Shown here: one piece after another, positions 24,047 to 37,887 of the stretch | Layout: each line of letters starts with the position of its first letter | Position numbering within the stretch: the first letter of the stretch is position 1 | DNA from: Capsaspora owczarzaki ATCC 30864 | Taxonomy: Eukaryota; Opisthokonta; Filasterea | Length of the DNA stretch: 64,000 nt | Direction of reading: 5' to 3' | Assembly (NCBI RefSeq): GCF_000151315.2 | Contig: NW_011887305.1 | Coordinates: 516,458-580,457, forward strand | Notes under the pieces: model-generated | What the model was told of the DNA's origin: nothing | The model's database searches: none | What the model saw: only the letters and a program-made list of their open reading frames with translations | Program-made: the position numbers and the translations under genes

Positions 24047-24966
24047 ATTGTGGATTTTGTAAGATCGTAGAGCTACCATCAACCGTTGCACATACATGTA
24101 CAAAGCGTGCGCACTCCCCCCCTCCCCCAAGTCGAGGGATCGGGAAACACTTCATGCTGCACACTGGATCTAGCGGGTTGCGGGTTGAGCTGTCCATACG
24201 CAAGTGCGAAATCAGAGCCAAGTTTCGCCGAGACCCGTTTCCTTACTGTATCGCTGTTCGTTCGCGACCAGTTCCTCCGCCGCCAGCCACTCTGCTCGTC
24301 TGGATCCCCACACGCTTCATCCTCAACCCCCATCCAACACGATCGCATCTCACACTTTGTTCCGTTGCGGTGCTTTTTCTCTTTCTCATGGCAACATCGC
24401 AACATCACCCGACGTCCGTTTTTTTTTTTTTTTTTTTTGTCGGCGTTTTGTCACCATGCGCCGCACACACGCTTTGAGCTCCCGTCCTCTTCCCATCCTT
24501 CTTCATCTCGCGTTACGTCCTTCCGTGTGCGTTTGCTCCTTGCGTCTCTTTCCCCTTCCGTCATCTCTTGCTGTTGTGTTCTGATATCTCGGCGATTTTT
24601 TTGTGCCATTCCTTGCCGCTCTTTTTTTTTTTTTTTTTTTATCATTTTCCACGTGCGCGGCATTTTTGGCGCCTTTTTTTTTTTTTTTTATCTCTCTCTT
24701 TTCGTCCGGCTTTTGCAAGCATGACAACAAGCAACGAGCCACACACCCTATTTGTCCATTTGTCGACATGCACCGTCTTCAACCCTGACGCCTGCTTTGG
24801 CTTTTTTGGATGTTTGAGTCGCTCTCGATTCGCAATGCGAGATTTTCCATTTTGTTCGCTTTTTTTTTTTTTTACTCTATTTTTTTCTCCCAACATTTGC
24901 ACACCTCTTTTTTTTTTTTTTTTTTTTTTTAATCTTGTTTTTGTGTGAAAGCGGGAAAAGGACAAC
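24047..24966. other. Long T-rich intergenic region before the MARCH gene
   Basis: 920 bp with many T runs of 10-23 nt (24419-24438, 24621-24640, 24677-24690, 24860-24873, 24908-24930). Frames open on the plus strand here are phenylalanine-rich artefacts of these runs. It probably contains the MARCH promoter and leader. Confidence 0.6.
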
Positions 24967-25025
24967 ATGCATTCACCAAAGCGTGGATCGACAAGCACAA
25001 GAATGACGACAGTCGCTGGTGATGG

Positions 25026-25057
<32 letters not shown>

Positions 25058-26718
25058 ATGCGTCAGCGAGCACGACTCAGCCGCGTTTCGCACAGCCGTC
25101 GCTCCATCCCCACATGCCGTGTCATCGGCCGACCACCACCTCTACAACCACAGCCCCTGCCACCACAACTGCCACCACAACCGCAATGATGATTGAGCAT
25201 TCACAAGCAGCGGCAGCAGCAGCAGCGACCGGGTCGTCGTCCACTACTGGCAACGAGGGAACAGAGTCTGTTGACATGCAGCGACTCACGCCGGCTGTTT
25301 CACCCGCAGCCAGTTGTTGCACATCACAACCGCACCCATCGCCCATCTCCCCTCATCCTAACAATAATAATCATCAACATCATCATCAACATCTGCAGCA
25401 TCTGCAGCAGCAACAACATACCGCTGTGAGCATTGCTGAAAGACCTCCCGCGGCGGATGCGGATAACGTCAGCTGCGCGTCCGCCGTCACTTGCCGCATC
25501 TGCAAGCTGACCGAGGACGAGAGCGAGCTCCCGCTCATCCAGCCGTGCCTGTGCAAAGGATCCGTCGGGTTTGTGCACGCAGAGTGCCTCAGGGTCTGGT
25601 TTGGCATGGCAAACTGCTCGGCGCGAATCACGCCGCCAGAGCAGCAGCAGGAACAAGAGCCGGAGCACGAGGACGACGACGACGACCGCTCAGCAACAAG
25701 CCATGCTGCTGCTGCTGCTGCTGCTGCGAACGCCACGCCGTCAACCTCGTCGTCGGCATCTACATCGACGTACGTCTCCCCGTCGCAGTCCACGGAGCAG
25801 CTGCACCGCGTTTCAGACCACCACGTTACGGTCGTGATCGAGTCTGCCGCTGGCACACCTGCCCCATTGCCGAATAATTCGCATTTTGGCTCGGACAGCG
25901 ACAGTGCTAGCGTGGACTCTGATTTTTCGTCAGACAGCTCGCTCGATCTCCCCGACGCGGTCGTCTGGGACCTCGACGAGGAGGAGGAGGAAATTGATCC
26001 GCTCGTCTTGCTGCAATCGCAAGAGTTTCGCTGCGAAATCTGCCACTTCCGCTTTGGCCTCGAGTTCCACCAACGAAAGTTCAAGCAGGTACAGATTGCT
26101 TTTTGTTTGTTTGCGAGATTTGCAATGAAGGGATGTATTTGGGATGATGGAGCTCAAAAGCAACACCAAAACAAAAACCGCTCACTTCTTTCTCTCTGTC
26201 CGTCTGCATCTTTTCAGTGGGACAAGCTCAAATTCACAAAAGGCGAAAAGCGACAGCTCAAGGCTAACGTGGCCTGCTACGCTTTGGCTGGCTTGACCAT
26301 TGGCTGGACGACAAACACCTTCCTGCTGCCGCTCATCTCGGACGCGGCTGAAGGCTTCAACTACTACTTTATGGCCCTGCTTCTCATCGTCAGCTGGATT
26401 ATCTGGCTTACTCTCTTCATCGTTCATCTCCGCTTTTACATTCGCGTCTACCGCCGATGGAAGTTGGCCAATCGCGACATGCACGTTCTGTCGTACGAGG
26501 AGGCCATCCGCTCGCGGGAAGCCCCTGCAGACGATTCGACGGCCTGCCCTAGTATGAACCCAACCGGCGACTCTTGCAAGAAGATGCGGCGAGCCAGTCG
26601 CGTGAGCTGCTCGCCATCCGAAGGCGCTGGTGTCGCATCCAGCTCGAGCTCCTCCGCCACTCCATACACCGCGGAGTGCGATTCCAGTGTCATTCCCATG
26701 CGAGTGCTTGGTCAATGA
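24967..26718 (+). CDS. MARCH-type RING-CH membrane E3 ubiquitin ligase
   Basis: Two exons: 24967-26088 and 26218-26718, giving 540 aa. A long low-complexity N-terminus (polyA, T, H/N, Q) precedes the RING-CH finger: CRICKLTEDESELPLIQPC, CKGSVGFVHAECLRVWF, and only about 148 residues later the closing pair CEIC (about 26033). Two transmembrane helices follow (YALAGLTIGWTTNTFLLPLI; MALLLIVSWIIWLTLFIVHL), then a cytosolic tail with RRWKLANRDMHVLSYEEA. MARCH ligases ubiquitinate membrane proteins in the endocytic and secretory system. The insertion between the sixth and seventh zinc ligands is acidic, S- and A-rich and far longer than the usual 10-30 residues. The 129-nt intron keeps the frame open if retained. 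Confidence 0.9.
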
Positions 26719-27092
26719 AAGTGCCAAGATGGATACTGCTGGCAATCACGCCCTCCTTCTCCAAAAACACACACACGCACTCTCTCTTTTCTTGTTAGCT
26801 GGATGTTCTTTTTGTCTCGTTCGTTATTGTATTGGATTCTGGTCTGTGCCTGGTTTCTAGTTGTTTCTGCTTGTTGGCATCTGGTATGCTTGCACAAGTT
26901 GTCATTGATGTTGTTAACACCCTCTTCAACAAAACGGTTTTTTTTTTTTCTCTCTCTCTTTAAACCGCGTCCATCGAACGCTGATCGGCGTCCATCGAAC
27001 TTTGATAGAATCAAGCGTTTTCGATATTTAGAGACAATAGCGGTCAATTCGAAGCACAAAAACAATGCTCAGCATCAACAACTCAAAGCAAG
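26719..27092. other. Intergenic, converging 3' ends
   Basis: Lies between the MARCH stop (+) and the TIM50 stop (-). Contains a CACACACG stretch near 26766-26778 and a short near-repeat (gcgtccatcgaac) at 26967-27000. No gene seen. Confidence 0.5.
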
Positions 27093-29037
27093 TTAAGCAG
27101 ACGAGGGTGCGCTTCCAAACCAGCGCTGCCAAAACCATGGCTGAGGGGCAGCCTCGCTGGCAGGCTCGACTGCTGGTGCAGTAGTAGATTGTTGGGGTGC
27201 TTCGGCTGCTGGCTTGGCCTATACAAAGGAAGGAGGAAACGAAAATGAGACTCGAGCGAGACACAAAAACAAACCAACGAGCAAAAACAAAACAAACAAA
27301 AAACTGCCGTAGCAAGCCCTCTCTCAGCCACTACGCTGCAAAGCCAGATCTTACAGATTCAGCAGAACGACCGAGATAACCGAGGCCAGGTAGCCGACCC
27401 GCTCGCTCTTGCGCGGCCTGCTGTCGGCGACGATTCTCGTCAATAATTCGCTTTTGGTTTTCCCGGAAGGTGGCAATCAGGTCTTTGCCTTCATACGCCT
27501 TGATGACTGTTCGGACGTCTGCAACGTTGTTGGTGGCAATCAGCTCGAGGAAGGGCAAAAGCTCGAACAGAGCGCGGTCGTTCGCCTCGCCCTGGAATGG
27601 CTTGATTTTGATGCCATTGTGCGGCTGCATCGAAAAGGCCTCCGCTTCGTCATCGATCAAAATGACACGCGCAAGGTCGCGGTTGAGCTTGGACAAGTCC
27701 TACATTGAGGTAGAGGCATCACCAATCGATACGTTAGTGTTGGGAGTTGTGGCTTACAGAGTCATCGAGCACCAACAAACTCGCCTTAATGTGCTTGCCG
27801 CCAGAGTAGCGAGTAGAGTCCTTGTACAAGCGATACAAGATATACCCTTGGGGATCCAGCTTGTCGAGAATGGGGTTGGCGTACTGCAAGGAAGGCAGAA
27901 AAACAAAGAGTCAATGTCCAATTCGCCTAGCAGGTGCGCGGCAAGATGACGGCCGCGATGATGTAACACTGCTGGAACACATACCGGAGGGTAGGCAGAG
28001 CTGAACACGATAATCTCGTACCAAGGCGCGAGGTGAGCGAACAGCAAATCGATGCCGGGGCGTTTCACAGTCTTCCAGCCACTAACACGCTGTGGGACGA
28101 AGGAGAATCCAACAGTCATAGAAGATTAGTAACCGACATCGATGGAGACAGCCCCCTCCCACCCCCCGCGCAAACCAAACGAAAACACAACGACAAAAAC
28201 TAAAACCAAAAACAAAGCAAGCCGCAAAAGGACTCACATTCCACGACGAGTGAACAAGCGTGTCATCCAAGTCGAGAACCAGCGTGTAGGGACGGTTGTA
28301 TGGAACGGGGAGCGGATCGGGCAGGAGCTTTTCCTCCTGGGATTCATTGAAGGTTTCAAAGAAGGCACGGAAGCGATCGGCCGAGCGCTTCAAGTAGGCG
28401 ATCGGGACCCAGTCATCGGCGTAGACGTTCTTGGTGATTTCAGCCTGACGGAGACGGGCGTCTTCCGGATAGAGTGCCTGGAACAGGTCGTGGTGGCCCT
28501 CCACGCCGCCCATCATCCACGAGCCCAGCGCGGTGAGCAGCGTGCCGCCGGCGAGGGCGACCACCCGCGCGCCCGTGAGCACACGGCCAGAGCCAAACGC
28601 AGCCGTGCTCATGAAGCGGTTGCCACTCGTCCATAGGTCCAGCCCTGTGATGAGGACGAGGACGAGGACGAGCGGTTGAAACGGGCGCCAGTGGACGAGG
28701 CCCAGAGCGAGTACATTCGCACCGGTGCAGCAGCGGCAGAGACGCGAGCAGTGGCGTTGACAGCACTAGCAGCACTAGCAGCACTAGCAGCAGTGACGGG
28801 AGTGGCGCGAGTGGTGGCGCGAGCGGAAGTGGCGGATGCAGTCGCTGCCATGTGGACAGTGTTGCTGAACGCCGAGACAGGACGACGACCAGCAGCAGCA
28901 GCAGCGGCGGCGAACGACGAGAGGCCAGCCGCAGTCATCAGCGAGGCACCGGCATTCGTCAGTCGGAAGGACGATGGTGATGATGACGAGGTCAATGCAG
29001 TCGAAACGGCAGCACGCGCGACAAGCAGACGACGCAT
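27093..29037 (-). CDS. TIMM50: TIM50, mitochondrial inner membrane import receptor
   Basis: Clear exons: 28612-28238 (or further upstream), 28089-27985, 27883-27758, 27699-27355 and 27218-27093 (TAA). The FCP1/NIF-like domain has [63 protein letters not shown] and [20 protein letters not shown], aligning with Tim50 throughout. Upstream, an open frame from ATG 29037 ([18 protein letters not shown]) is an ideal mitochondrial presequence but is out of frame with 28612 by 2 nt modulo 3. The shift falls in or near a TCGTCC repeat (about 28650-28670), so either a short intron or an indel is involved. A transmembrane-like segment ([15 protein letters not shown]) precedes the intermembrane-space domain. 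Unlike most opisthokont Tim50 proteins, the DxDxT motif is intact. Confidence 0.92.
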
Positions 29038-29509
29038 TTGCCGAAAAGACAAGAGAAGAGAGAATAAGATGGAGAACAATGACTGGGATGGGGAGGATCT
29101 CATCATAGAGAGATTGGAAGTGGAAATCATCAAAGTTTGTTTGTCTGAATTAAAGTGCGAGCCGGAAGAAGAGGAGGAGGAGGAGGACGGAGAGCGAGTT
29201 GAATTGGGAGTTTCTGGCTGCAAGTCCATTGAATCAAGGAGAGGATGGATGGATGAACGATCGTATGACTTGTCACTGCTGATGAATTCGTGCAGTTCGT
29301 AGCAGTAGCCCATGTAGTAAGTAGGTCACAGTCGTACAGAAGATCTCGAACCAGGAGTTCGTTGTTCGTGACCAAATCTGCCCCCGTTCAAGCTTCAAAT
29401 CTCTGCTTTCATGCATCGTCACTCGTTTTTCCTCGTTTTTCTCTTTTTTTCTCTTCCAACATTTTGTCTGAACTTTTGGAAAATTTTCTCAGTTTTTTCG
29501 CTCTTTTTC

Positions 29510-29550
<41 letters not shown>

Positions 29551-29726
29551 CGCTTTTTGTCAATTTTTTTTTTAATCCTTTTTTTTTTTTTTTTGTTTTT
29601 TTCCAATCCAAATTTTCACTTCAATCAAACACAAAAACAAAGCAAAATCCAACTTTGAAACTCAGCGAAGGTTTTGTCTTTCACTTCAAAGTCTGCATTT
29701 TCAACAAAACAAAACACAAAAAACCG
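29038..29726. promoter_or_regulatory. Head-to-head intergenic region, TIM50(-) / PPM phosphatase(+)
   Basis: 689 bp. The right part has very long T runs (29513-29550, 29564-29572, 29579-29594) just upstream of the plus-strand gene. A GAG-rich segment near 29160-29200 lies on the TIM50 side. No gene recognised. Confidence 0.5.
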
Positions 29727-29920
29727 ATGTCGAGCGCGGCGCCGTACTCTGGCGGCAGCGGCAGTGGCAGCGCAGGAGGAGGCAATCTGGACGCGTCGGT
29801 CGCTGCCGTCGTTGGCGGGCTGATGGTCCCTGCTCCCGTCGGTTCAGCCGACAACAGCAACAGCAGCAACAGCAGCAGCATCAGGCGCGACGACGGCGGT
29901 CGAACGACCTGCGCGGGGAC

Positions 29921-32218
29921 ATGCTCACCAAGCACAAAGAGTTTCTCAAGAAGATGACGATGGGCGACACGGGCCTTCCCGCCAGCATCCCCGTCGCAGA
30001 CGCCATCTCGGCAGCAGAGCTCGAGGCTGAAGCGCTCTACATTGCCGCAGAGTACCTCAAATTCAGGCAAGTGGCGCGCTCGCTCGCTCGGTCTCACCTC
30101 ATTCTCATTCTCAATCTCGCTTCAACAATCTGGTAGCAATTCTCAATTCTCATTCACTCACCGTTGGTTTTTGTTTCACCCCCCCCCACACACACACACA
30201 CTCTTGTTTTGAATCGGTCGCTCGCTCAATTTCACAGAGTATCGACGCTCTCAGGTGTGCTGCCAGACGCGTACAATGACACGCTCAACTCGCATCGAGC
30301 AGGCTCATCATCATCATCATCCTCGTCTTCTTCATCCGCGTCCTCATCCTCGTCGTCGCGGGACAGTCGCAAGCACCAGTCCATGTACACTCCGCCAGTG
30401 GCGTCGATCGAGCAGGTTGCTGTTGATCGTCCTGCAGGGAGGTCTTCAAGTATGATTGGTGCCGTTGGACCGGCGTTCAATTCGCTGCCGGCAGGATTCC
30501 GACCGAGCTCATCCTTCCCTGGAAGTTCGGCTCCGTTCAGCAGGTCGAACAGCAATTCAACCAGCTTGGAAACGTTCGGCAACTCGCCGCTCCCAGGAAC
30601 GCCAGAGGTCGGTGAAAGCCCGCGCGCCTCGTTCACCTCGATCTCTAGCGTCCAGCTCGAGCCGTCGCACTGGATTGTGAATGCCAGCACGTTCCCGAGT
30701 CTAAGCCGGCTAGTCGTGGATCAGCTCGAGCAAGCCGACCTGTCGCAGTTCAAACTAGAAGATTCGAGTGAGCCTTGTTGCTGCTGCAGTTCTGTTCGTT
30801 GTGCCTTGTGCGTTGCTGGACTCTAACGTGTTGCCAACTTTCTTTGACAGAGAACGACAACATGTTAGACGGCCGAGCGATCGCGCGCTGGGTTGTAGAT
30901 AGTATTGAAAATGCCCTCAAAGCCAGCGAGCCCTCTTCGCGTCGCGGCTCCATTCCATTGTATGTTGTGTTTTTGCTTTTTTTTATATATAATTTGTGGT
31001 TGATGTTGTAGCCTGTAATTCTCACATTGCGCTCCATCTTTTGCTGTGCTTGCGGCAGACCACCCTTCAAGTTTGACACGCATTCTTTTGCGGCTCAGGG
31101 CAAACGGTCGACCATGGAGGATCGTCATGTCGTGATTGAAGATCTTAACACACTAATGGGCTTGGATGTACGTGCGGTTCGTTTGGGGATTTATTTCTGA
31201 CGGTAACAAGAACTCATCCGCTTACTTGGTGTACACCTCTCCAATTGCGACAGACCCACCCAATGCAAGCCTACTTTGCCGTGTACGACGGACACGGTGG
31301 TGTCGATGCGGCTGCATATGCAAAAAATCACGTTCATGTCCAAATTGTTCGAGATGCCGCGTTTGCTGCCAAGCCCGAAGACGCTGTCAAGAGTGGCTTT
31401 GAGCGCACCGACGCGCTGTTTCTTGAGCGAGCCAATCGCGAGGTAGTAGAGGCATTCCCCCCCCCCCTTCCTTTTTGAACATGTTTTCCGATTCTGTGTG
31501 GGTGCGTTGGTGCATTGCTAACCTTGGACTTTGACTTGCCAAAATTCAGAACTGGTCCAGTGGTGCCACATGCGTGGGCGCCTTGGTTCGGGGGACCGAT
31601 CTCTATGTCGGCTGGCTGGGAGACTCGCAGGCTGTGCTCGCACGCAACGGCGCCGGGATTTTGCTGACAAAACCGCACAAACCCAACGACGAGGTTAGTT
31701 TTTGCTCGCAGTGCTGTGAACAACCTTCTTCTCTCGCGTGCAAAATCCATGTTCATTTTGACGCGCGCTCCGTCCCACAGGCTGAAAAGGCTCGCATTGA
31801 AGAATCCGGTGGCATGGTCTTGTTTTACGGCGGATGGCGTGTTAACGGCACGTTGGCGGTCGCCAGAGCCATTGGCGACAAGCAACTGAAGGAGCACGTC
31901 ATTGGCACTCCAGATGTTGTGCACGAGGTTCTTCAGCCCGGTCGCGACGAATTCCTCATCCTGGCGTGCGACGGACTGTGGGACGTGATGGATGCCAACG
32001 GCGCCGTCCATTTTGTCAGCGAGTATCGCGCTCGAACGGGCTTTGGCGATGGTGTTGCCGAGGCTCTGGTGGAAAAGGCTTTGCAGCTCGGCTCGACCGA
32101 CAATGTCTCGATTGTTGTTGTGTTTTTCGACACGCCGACGCAACGCGCCGCCTCCCTGAGTTCGCTGAACAAGGAACCTGCACGACATGCGCAAGTGACT
32201 CAAGCCATGAATATGTAA
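29921..32218 (+). CDS. PPM-type Ser/Thr phosphatase, PPM1E/PPM1F (POPX)-like
   Basis: Seven exons in phase from ATG 29921: to 30066, 30238-30767, 30851-30959, 31059-31167, 31254-31442, 31550-31693 and 31781-32218 (TAA), giving 554 aa. Intron 1 uses a GC donor (AG|GCAAGT). The catalytic PP2C core has KRSTMEDRHVVIEDLN, AYFAVYDGHGGVDAAAYA, GATCVGALVRGTDLYVGWLGD, NGTLAVARAIGDKQLK, FLILACDGLWDVMDANGAV and STDNVSIVVVFF, with the metal-binding Asp residues present. The YDGHGGVDAA and VHV context is closest to PPM1E/F, which dephosphorylate PAK and CaMK in animals. A serine-rich insert (residues 70-200) precedes the core. Another ATG at 29727 opens a G/S/A-rich frame offset by 2 nt that may be the true N-terminus through a short intron in the CAG-rich tract (29860-29885). 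Confidence 0.9.
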
Positions 32219-32422
32219 CAACTTTTGGTTGTTGCTGTAGCTGTTGATTGTCCGTTTTTCTTTTTGTTTTGTTTTTTTGTTTCTTTGGTGGATGTTGGAT
32301 TTTGTGCGTTCGTTCTTCCATACCTCGTTTCTATGTAGCCGCGAACTTGTGTGATTTTGTTGTATCATTTTTTCGTTACTTGTGTTTTTTGGTCTTAAGA
32401 TGTCATAAATGATTGTGATTAA

Positions 32423-34267
32423 CTAGTCGTAGTCGGGAATTTCATCTTGTTCAGCTGGTGCCGGCGGTTTCCACACTTTGATCAGCCCGTCCACTGCAGA
32501 AGTAAGCACGCTAGGTTCGAAAGGGTGGTGCGAGACGCCTTGAACAGCTCCTTTGTGCGCGGCGATGGTCTGAATAATTTTGGCCTGCCATCGTCAAAAT
32601 AACGCACAAGTTGGAGCCAAGGGTTCTCCACACGATTGAATACTAGGCCAGATATGTTGTAGACAATCTTCTTGCACGGCGTTCGATAATTACCTCAACA
32701 AGGCTCCAAACGAAAAGCTTGCCATCCTCGGATCCGCTCAGGACATGCGAATCGTTGAGAGCAAACGTACTGTCCAGCTTATAGGACTCGTTAACGTGGC
32801 CGGAATATCTATCAAGAATCGAGCGAGAATCGAACATTAGCATCCGCGCACAAGTTCCAATCAAATCATTGTAGGAGGCTTACGTTCCGAGCAGCTTTCC
32901 GAGGTCTTTGTCTAGAAGCCGCACAGCGCTATCAAGAGTCGAGGCAAGAATGCAGTTTCCATCGCTCGAGAACCGCACGGAAGTAACAGGAGCTGCAAAA
33001 ACGCGCAGAGGTGAGTGCAATGACAATGACGGCATGGGCAAGCCACCACGCATATTTACATCCAATGGTATCAGTTGTCACTCTCCCAACTCGGACGTCG
33101 TAGATTCGAATAGATCCATCAACCGATCTGGCATGTAAACTCCAAAGTCAGAAAATCGCTGCCAAAGCACCATCCTGAATTTTCATGACTCTTCGTTCCT
33201 ACCCGACAACCATTTCATGATTCATGATATGAATGCTACATATGCTATCCTTGGCTTCTTTCATGGTTTGTACGGGATCGCGCATATTGGATCTGCAGCG
33301 AAAACAAACAAAAAACAAACACCAAATCAGCGAGGACTCATGGTGCCCTACAAGCTCATTCAAGTGTGAGATACGACACTTACTTCAAGTCCCAGATGCG
33401 AACTGTAGCATCATATGATCCTGCAGACAAAAAAAACCCCGGCAATCACAAATGTGCAAAAGTGAGAAACAGCCAAAACTGACACAAGTCGAAGAAACCC
33501 AGAGATGGCGCGACATCCACAAACCTGATACAACTACCGTATTATCTGCATTCAACCCTAAACAATTGACACGCTGCAGGAGCACACGGTGTTGAGTTTT
33601 CAGCCAAAGTTTGACTCGCTCTCGTTTCGCATCGAATGAGCACGTACCGCAAGATGCCCACGTAACTTGCGCAGTATGTTTCCACTCGCTACATCCCATT
33701 GAATGACGGTCTTGTCGCCGCCGCATGAAACAATCCACTCGTTGTTGGACGCTCTGCGATGATTTGAAACACAAAAAAACCAAATCCAGTAGTGAAAAGT
33801 TAGATTTCCCATCAGATCGGCCGATTCTCCGTGGTCACAGGCTCCATAGGTTCACAAGAGATTGATTTCGATTCATTCCACACAGAATAGTCATGCAGTG
33901 GAAAGGTTCTGAGCATTTTTGTGATCTTGTCTCAGAATTCCTTACGTTGCGAGGTCGAGCACTTCGTGGCCATGTCCAATGTACGTCTTGAGCAGCATGC
34001 CAGAGTGTGGATTCCACAGATTGACTGTCTTATCTGCACCGCCCGACACGCAGTACGTTCCAGCCGCTGTGTGCCTCATGAAACCGATGTGAATGAGTGG
34101 ACTCGTCCATGACCAACCCCCAACCCCCGCCCCCTCAACTCATTCAAAGATCAGAGTCTGATCGCCAAGTTCAACATCAATGCAACGGTCGAGTTACGGT
34201 TGAAGCGGACGGCTGTCACGGCGCCTTGGTGGCCCTTCAGCGTTCGTGCTGGAGTCGGATCGAACAT
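32423..34267 (-). CDS. WDR83: WDR83 (MORG1), seven-bladed WD40 scaffold
   Basis: Ten exons in consistent phase: 34267-34198, 34066-33946, 33753-33648, 33573-33525, 33420-33384, 33292-33203, 33127-33060, 32992-32884, 32808-32694 and 32584-32423 (TAG), giving 308 aa (human 315). WD repeats are visible as TLKGHQGAVTAVRFN, GGADKTVNLWNP, SCGGDKTVIQWDV, SGSYDATVRIWD, SVDGSIRIYDV, STLDSAVRLLDKDLGKLLG and SGSEDGKLFVWSL, and the last blade is TSAVDGLIKVWKP. The sequence SGHVNESYKLDSTF is a family signature. WDR83 is both a MAPK scaffold and a spliceosome-associated protein. The protein is short and domain-only, with no extensions. Confidence 0.94.
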
Positions 34268-34534
34268 GCGCGTCGTGCGAACGTCACTCCAAACGTAGAC
34301 TGAGACTGAAATCCTCATTCTCAAATTAAGCATGGAAAAAGAAAACAAATTGGCTCGACAAGAACAACTGGGGAGAACAGAGATGGAACATAAATTTTTC
34401 GAAAACACGCACGGAAGCATTCACACAGAAGACGCATGGTGCAAAGCAAGAAACACAAACAAATGCAACACAAAATCATGCAGAAAGCAAAAAGACAAGT
34501 ACGCCACGCGAAAAGTCGGCTTTGAGTTTTGGTC

Positions 34535-37281
<2,747 letters not shown>

Positions 37282-37296
37282 GCTCGGCGACCGCGG

Positions 37297-37390
37297 AACA
37301 AGCCCGCCGCGGCCAGTCGGCTGGTGCAGCTCAGTGCCGACAGAACAAGCCCGCCGCGGCCAGTCGGCTGGTGCAGCTCAGTGCCGACAG
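37297..37390. repeat. 47-bp perfect tandem duplication
   Basis: The unit beginning aacaagcccgccgcgg and ending gtgccgacag occurs twice head to tail (37297-37343 and 37344-37390). It lies immediately upstream of the UGP2 start. Confidence 0.9.
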
Positions 37391-37887
37391 CGCGCTGGTG
37401 CAGCGGGTGCAGCGGGTGCGGCTCGCCACCACCATGAGCGGCGGTCGACGAGGAGGGCGAAGACGAGGAGGGCGGGTTGGACATTAAAAAAATAAAAAAA
37501 AAATAAAAATAAAAAATAAAAAAAGAACAGTGGGTTTGCATTGGGATTGTTTGGGGATTTTTGTGGATTTTTGTGGATTTTTGAGAGCAGAATAACTCGC
37601 TGCGTCCTGTTGAGCGGTTGGAGCAGTAGGGACGAGCTGCTTTTTGAAAAGTGTGAATGGAGGGGGTTGGGGGGAGGGAGGGGAAAAGATCTCCAATTGA
37701 AAGCCGGAAAAAAGTGTGCGAGAGCATCTGTGCTGCTGAGATGAAGGGGTTGGAAGGACAACCAAACTCCGTTTGTTAACACAGTGAAAGCGTTCGATAG
37801 AACGCTGAATGGAGCGATGCACATGAACAGTCGGGTGAAAGTTCTATTAACGAAAGAAACAATGCAAAACAAAAAGAGCACGCAGTC
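37391..37887. other. Intergenic between UGP2 5' end and ABITRAM 3' end
   Basis: Holds the serine/proline-rich open frame upstream of UGP2 (ATG 37484), A/T-rich DNA at 37484-37522 that is T-rich on the UGP2 coding strand, and a G-rich stretch near 37660-37690. No separate gene seen. Confidence 0.5.

Noticed and set aside
24086-24948. Phe-rich open frames before the MARCH gene
   Set aside because: Created by T runs; no start context, intron borders or similarity.
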